The notes below the pieces were generated by a model. That model ran no database searches. It saw only the letters and a program-made list of their open reading frames with translations, and had not been told where the DNA came from. Source: Macrobrachium rosenbergii (taxonomy: Eukaryota; Arthropoda; Malacostraca; Decapoda; Palaemonidae). From it: a stretch of 64,000 bases of DNA. Both the position numbers and the translations under genes were made by a program. Positions 60,235-64,000 of the stretch are shown one piece after another (position 1 is the first letter of the stretch; every line of letters begins with the position of its first letter). Location: contig NC_089762.1 in assembly GCF_040412425.1 (NCBI RefSeq), positions 19,711,202 through 19,775,201 on the forward strand, written 5' to 3'.

Positions 60235-61340
60235 TTAATTACTGAAGTGTGACTCTTCTGAATTTCCTTCTTCAAATTCCTCAGTTAATTTTGGTTCCTT
60301 GACTTCTTTAGTTCTCTTGACTTTGTCTTTGTTTATCCAAAATCCCTCTTCTTCTAATGATTCAGCATATGTGGAAGGAATTTGGTTTATTTTTGTCACC
60401 TTCACTTTTGTCTCTTGTATATCTATGACTCTGTATGGGCCTGTGAATTTTGTGGCTAACTTATAATTAATTCCACTTCTTACCTCCTTCTTGATGTAGA
60501 CTTCATCCCCTATCTTGTGATCTACTGGTTTTAATCCTTCTCGATGCTTGTCTATCATGGTCTTCTGGGCTTCTAGATTCTTGTGTAACTGTTTATCAAT
60601 TACCTTGAAATTACTAATTTTTATCTTCATGATGTCTTCTGAATAATTTGACTGTATTGGTTGATTCAGCCATGCATATGGTAATCTTGGTTCATATCCC
60701 ATCAAAGCTTTTATGGGCATTGCTTGAGGACTGGAATGATTTCTAGCATTTAATGACAATTGGACTCAAGATAAATTGATATCCCATTCAGGTTCCTGTC
60801 CTGCTGTGTGCCTTAATGCATCTAGAACCTTTCTGTTATTTCTTTCTACTAAACCATTGATAGCTGGATGATATGGTTGTATTGTTACTTTCTCTACTTT
60901 GAATGCCTCTAAAATTTCTTGTACTAGTGACTGAATTCGGTACCACTGTCAGACATTATAAGCTGTGAAGAAGAATATCTACAAAAGATTTTATCAAAGA
61001 GAGCGACTGCACATTCTTTGGCTCCTTTTCCCGTTATTGGTATTAGCTCTGTATATCTGGTAAGTGCATCTATACATACTAGTATGTTCTTATTCCCTTT
61101 ACTCTTGGTATGCAAGTTAGTGATGAGATCTATTGCTACTCTTTTGAACGGAGTTTGTGGAATGGGATATTTCCCTAGAGGTATTTCTTTATCTGTTCTT
61201 CCTTTATAACTGTTACAAGTATTCCAGCTTTTCACATAGTTGCTAACATCTTTGTGAGTTCCCTTCCAATGGAAAGATCCTTTAATTAATCTAACTGCCT
61301 CATCTCTTCCTGGGTGTGCTCTCATGTCATCATCATGCAT
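60235..61340 (-). pseudogene. Gypsy integrase
   Basis: From 61340: HPGRDEAVRLI and WNTCNSYK (zinc domain; the second Cys of the C-x2-C pair appears as Tyr), then RVAIDLITNL (first catalytic Asp), LIMSDSGTEF (second Asp). A frame change near 60945 leads to PYHPAINGLVERNNRKVL (catalytic Glu), then a stop in LS*VQLSLNARN. The last frame (60759-60235) contains MPIKALMGYEPRLPYAW and the GPY/F module KFTGPYRVIDI, ending in an acidic tail. Its role is strand transfer of element cDNA. The zinc-domain Cys loss plus the stop and frameshift make it inactive. Confidence 0.9.
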
Positions 61341-61425
61341 TAGTTCAATAACTTTACTTCTTGGGGTCTTAGGTACTATTCTTTTGTGAGTTACACCTTG
61401 AAAAGACTTAAATGGGTCAAATTCT

Positions 61426-62232
61426 TCACAGATCCAGACTAATACAGTCTATGATATTCACTGCATCTATGGGACCTCCAATTTTCTTACTTAATTCTAT
61501 TTCCTCTTGATGATCAAATTCCTTCTTATTTTCTACATATCTGAAAACTTCTTTCAAATCTTCATCTTCTCTTTGTTTCCTTATGAAGTTTTGCCTGGAA
61601 AGTTCTGTGTAATGCATGGTAAATACACTGCATATGGGTTCACTTGTCTTTGTTTCTTGGCTAAACATATTTACACTATCTCCTTGTGGGATGTATCTTG
61701 ATAATGCATCTGCTACTTTACTTGTTTTCCCTGGCACATATTTCATTTCTATGTCATAATCTTGGGCAGTCATAAACCACCGAGCTCTATATCCAGAAAA
61801 ATTAGAATTTTTTAGCATTTCTACTGCAGCTGAATGATCAGTGAATACAGTTATCTTATAGCCAAATATTGTGTATCTGAAGTGCTTTAAAGCGTCTATT
61901 ATGGCTAAAGACTCTCGGCCTGTTACTGAGTAATTTACTTCTGTTGGTTTTAGTTTGCTACTGTAATAAGCTATAGCATGATATTTGTTATCCTGTCTTC
62001 GTATTAAGCATGCTCCTATACCAGTACGGCTTGCGTCTGTGGCTAAGAAGAATTCTTTATTAAAATCTGGAAAACTAAGTACTGGTGGGTGTGTCAATCT
62101 TTCTTTCAGTTCATCAGATGCCTTCTGTTGTTTGGTTGACCACCAGAATGGTATGTGTTCTTTTAATAATTCAGTCAGTGGCACTGCTATGGTAGCAAAA
62201 TCTTTTATAAACTTTCGGTAAAAACCTGCCAA
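61426..62232 (-). CDS. Gypsy RT connection and RNase H
   Basis: A 268-codon open frame: AGFYRKFIKDFATIAVPLTE (RT thumb), PPVLSFPDFNKEFFLATDAS (RNase H Asp), VTGRESLAIIDALKHFR (Glu), ITVFTDHSA (Asp) and KTSKVADALSRY (fourth acidic residue). All RNase H catalytic residues are kept. It ends before the integrase zinc domain; a stop separates the two. It is joined upstream to the RT by a frameshift near 62320. Confidence 0.9.
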   Translation of the reverse strand: MAGFYRKFIKDFATIAVPLTELLKEHIPFWWSTKQQKASDELKERLTHPPVLSFPDFNKEFFLATDASRTGIGACLIRRQDNKYHAIAYYSSKLKPTEVNYSVTGRESLAIIDALKHFRYTIFGYKITVFTDHSAAVEMLKNSNFSGYRARWFMTAQDYDIEMKYVPGKTSKVADALSRYIPQGDSVNMFSQETKTSEPICSVFTMHYTELSRQNFIRKQREDEDLKEVFRYVENKKEFDHQEEIELSKKIGGPIDAVNIIDCISLDL

Positions 62233-62299
62233 ACCTAAGAATGATTTTACGTCTTTCTTACAATTAGGTGTAGGATATTCTTTGACTGACTTAATCTTT

Positions 62300-62960
62300 A
62301 AGTCATTTATTTCGATACCCTTTCACTTAAAGTATGTCCCGTGTAATCTATTTTCTTTCCAAGGAAATTGCACTTTTTTAGCTTTAGTTTTGGATTTGCT
62401 CTCCTCAATCTTTTTAAGACTTCCCTCACTAGTTTTACGTGTTCTTCAATTGTATCTGTTGCTATTGCCAAATCATCTGTATAGCAATGTACATCCTTGC
62501 CTAATAAATTGCCTAAAATCTTATCTATTAATCTCACAAATGTTACTGGGTTTGACTTTAGACCAAAGGGCATTCTTACATATTGGTATCTGGCATTAAT
62601 AGTGGAAAAAGATGTCAAAGGCTTACTTTCTTCGTCTAAAGGAATTTATAAAAATCCTTGCAACAGATCTAATATGGTGAAATATTTCTTGGCTCCAATG
62701 GTTGTGATAAGATCTCTCATGGATGGCATTGGATAAGGATCATTCTCAGTTATCTTATTTAGCCCTCTAAAATCAACTACTACTCGGTATGTTTTATCTT
62801 TCTTTGGAACTAGCAAAAGTGGGAAAGACCATGGGGATTTTGATGGTTCTATTATTCCTTGCTTCTTCTTCTGTTGCACTTCTCTTTCAATAATCTCTTT
62901 CTAGGAATGTGCTACTCTATAAGCAGGTACTGTATATAAATTGGCTTAGTATTCTGTGGA
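62300..62960 (-). pseudogene. Gypsy reverse transcriptase
   Basis: GIIEPSKSPWSFPLLLVPKK and YRVVVDFRGLNKITENDPYP, then KKYFTILDLLQGFL with motif A (Asp). Next codon is TAA at about 62643-62645, where the family has CAA (FxQIPL). The frame then continues RYQYVRMPFGLKSNPVTF (motif B) and HCYTDDLAIATD (motif C, TDD), ending with a frameshift after LSERVSK. Catalytic aspartates are intact; the nonsense codon and the frameshift are not. Confidence 0.9.
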
Positions 62961-63488
62961 ATATCTATTCAATGGGTTATCTCTCCTGTATTGCCAAGGG
63001 TGTCTCCCTCTATGGCGACTATATCACTATATTCACTCAGTAAATCAATGAGTTTCTCTTTAGCAAAGTCTTCTTCAGTGTCTTTCAAGTGAGTCCACAT
63101 CTTTGCTTTTCTCAACTCTGTTTCATGAGTTGAATTTGTGTTCTCTTTATTGATTGCTGCCGCTGTTTCCTTCTCTACTACGTGAATACAAAAGTATATA
63201 CTTCTGCTAAACCTATCTCTGTCCCTTGTAATAGTCTAACTTTTCCTCCTCTGTTATTTATAACATGTAAAACTATTTTACCTTGTCTAACTTCGTGTAG
63301 GCTGGAGGAATAATGTGTTCCATTTACATGTGCTCCTTCTATAAGGGTTAGAACTTCTTTTCCTTCATATAATTTATTTACTGTGCAATCTATCCAGATG
63401 CTTTCTCCTGGTTTAAGTCTTAATTCTCTGTGTAATTTCAGTTAAGTTTCCTGTTTAGATTCTAGGTTATTACTGATTAGTTGTATAT

Positions 63489-63840
63489 TCATGTTACTGT
63501 ATATACTTGATATCCCTTTTTTGTGTTATCTTTTTTTAAGATAGTTTTCAGCAAGGAGGTTTTCTGAGCTGTGTTTCTTCTGATCATTTTACATCGCGGT
63601 ATTCTACAATTCCTATGCTTCCTTCCCCTTGGTACTAGAACCTTTTCCAAAGGTGGGATTCTTCCTAACTTAAAAGGTAAATAAATTTGCCCTACTAGTT
63701 CGATTCTGTTTCCCTCAACATCTGTGATTTTGCAGTCTACTACTGGGTTTAAACTTAAATGAGAAAAACATGCCTGATATACCTTTTCAGACATTATATT
63801 CTTGGGACTACCAGTGTCAAAGAATATGGCAATAGGCTTT
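63489..63840 (-). pseudogene. Gypsy aspartic protease
   Basis: Reads KPIAIFFDTGSPKNIMSEKV with the catalytic DTG, then DCKITDVEGNRIELVGQIYL. The following PRGRKHRNCRIPRCK segment and a Lys-rich tail lead toward the RT through stops. Upstream gag is outside or unreadable. Confidence 0.75.
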
Positions 63841-64000
63841 TCTAAACCAACATGAGCTGGGAATACAGGTTTGAAACTATATTTATTTCTTACATTAACT
63901 TTGCTAATAAATTAGTTTGGCTTAAGGTTGATGCTCTAGTCTTTTCTTCTACTAAGTAGGAATGCCCATGATACCAATAATAAAAAAATTTACTGTCAAT

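Larger units (their letters stand above)
60235..63900 (-). mobile_element. Ty3/gypsy retrotransposon pol, 5' end beyond window
   Basis: Domain order on the minus strand is protease (about 63840), RT, RNase H, integrase with a GPY/F module, which defines Ty3/gypsy. Gag and the 5' LTR are outside the window. At least two stops and two frameshifts disable the copy. Confidence 0.9.

Overview
The window looks like a repeat-saturated, AT-rich animal nuclear genome, most probably a malacostracan/decapod crustacean. The reasons are long (TA)n and (GA)n microsatellites, a tRNA-headed SINE and a generic repeat resembling ones I recall from shrimps and crabs, DIRS and Penelope-like retroelements, and intron/exon structure of animal type. 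No prokaryotic features are present. Host coding sequence is scarce. One exon of a TIGAR-type histidine phosphatase is convincing (57134-57303, minus strand), and one possible terminal exon lies at 20132-20433. Almost everything else is mobile DNA or its debris, often nested. I ran no computation, so boundaries given with 'about' come from reading and aligning by eye.

Layout. 1-1.8 kb: a decayed Penelope-like element (RT fragment plus GIY-YIG endonuclease). 2.0-11.9 kb: a large LTR element with two ~1.05-kb direct repeats; its interior holds a SINE, a 1.6-kb transposon with TTAA target duplications, and a coding remnant with a CCHC-like knuckle and three retropepsin-C-terminus-like modules. 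11.9-12.9 kb: a 350-bp satellite of tRNA-like units. 13.9-16.4 kb: a Tigger/pogo-like non-autonomous element with internal tandem repeats and a 51-bp palindrome. 16.4-17.1 kb: two related MITEs. 17.5-19.85 kb: two Penelope-like 3' halves arranged as a giant inverted repeat. 20.1-25.5 kb: mostly unassigned unique-looking DNA. 25.5-33.9 kb: a structurally complete but mutated DIRS element, with inverted termini, split gag, RT-RNase H, tyrosine recombinase and the internal complementary region. 35.4-54.55 kb: two further, diverged DIRS elements (A and B) abutting in the same minus orientation. A is interrupted by a composite 2.9-kb element that carries a LINE relic and a MITE; B is interrupted by a 3.5-kb gag-only LTR retrotransposon. 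54.5-57 kb: more MITEs. 57.1-58.3 kb: the TIGAR-like exon and flanking intron. 60.2-64 kb: a Ty3/gypsy pol on the minus strand that runs off the window edge.

How the parts relate. Several elements show the expected internal order of parts: PR-RT-RH-INT in the gypsy element; gag-RT-RH-YR-ICR in the DIRS element; RT-GIY-YIG in the Penelope-like elements. All autonomous copies seen carry stops, frameshifts or catalytic-residue changes, so the region is best read as a graveyard with a few young layers. The youngest appear to be the gag-only LTR element, whose two LTRs are nearly identical, and the MITEs with clean TA duplications. The most unusual observations are the phase-compatible intron that separates a Cys-rich N-terminal module from the gag body in two different DIRS elements, the gag-only LTR element, the Penelope inverted repeat with the same amber codon in both arms, and the triplicated retropepsin-like motif.
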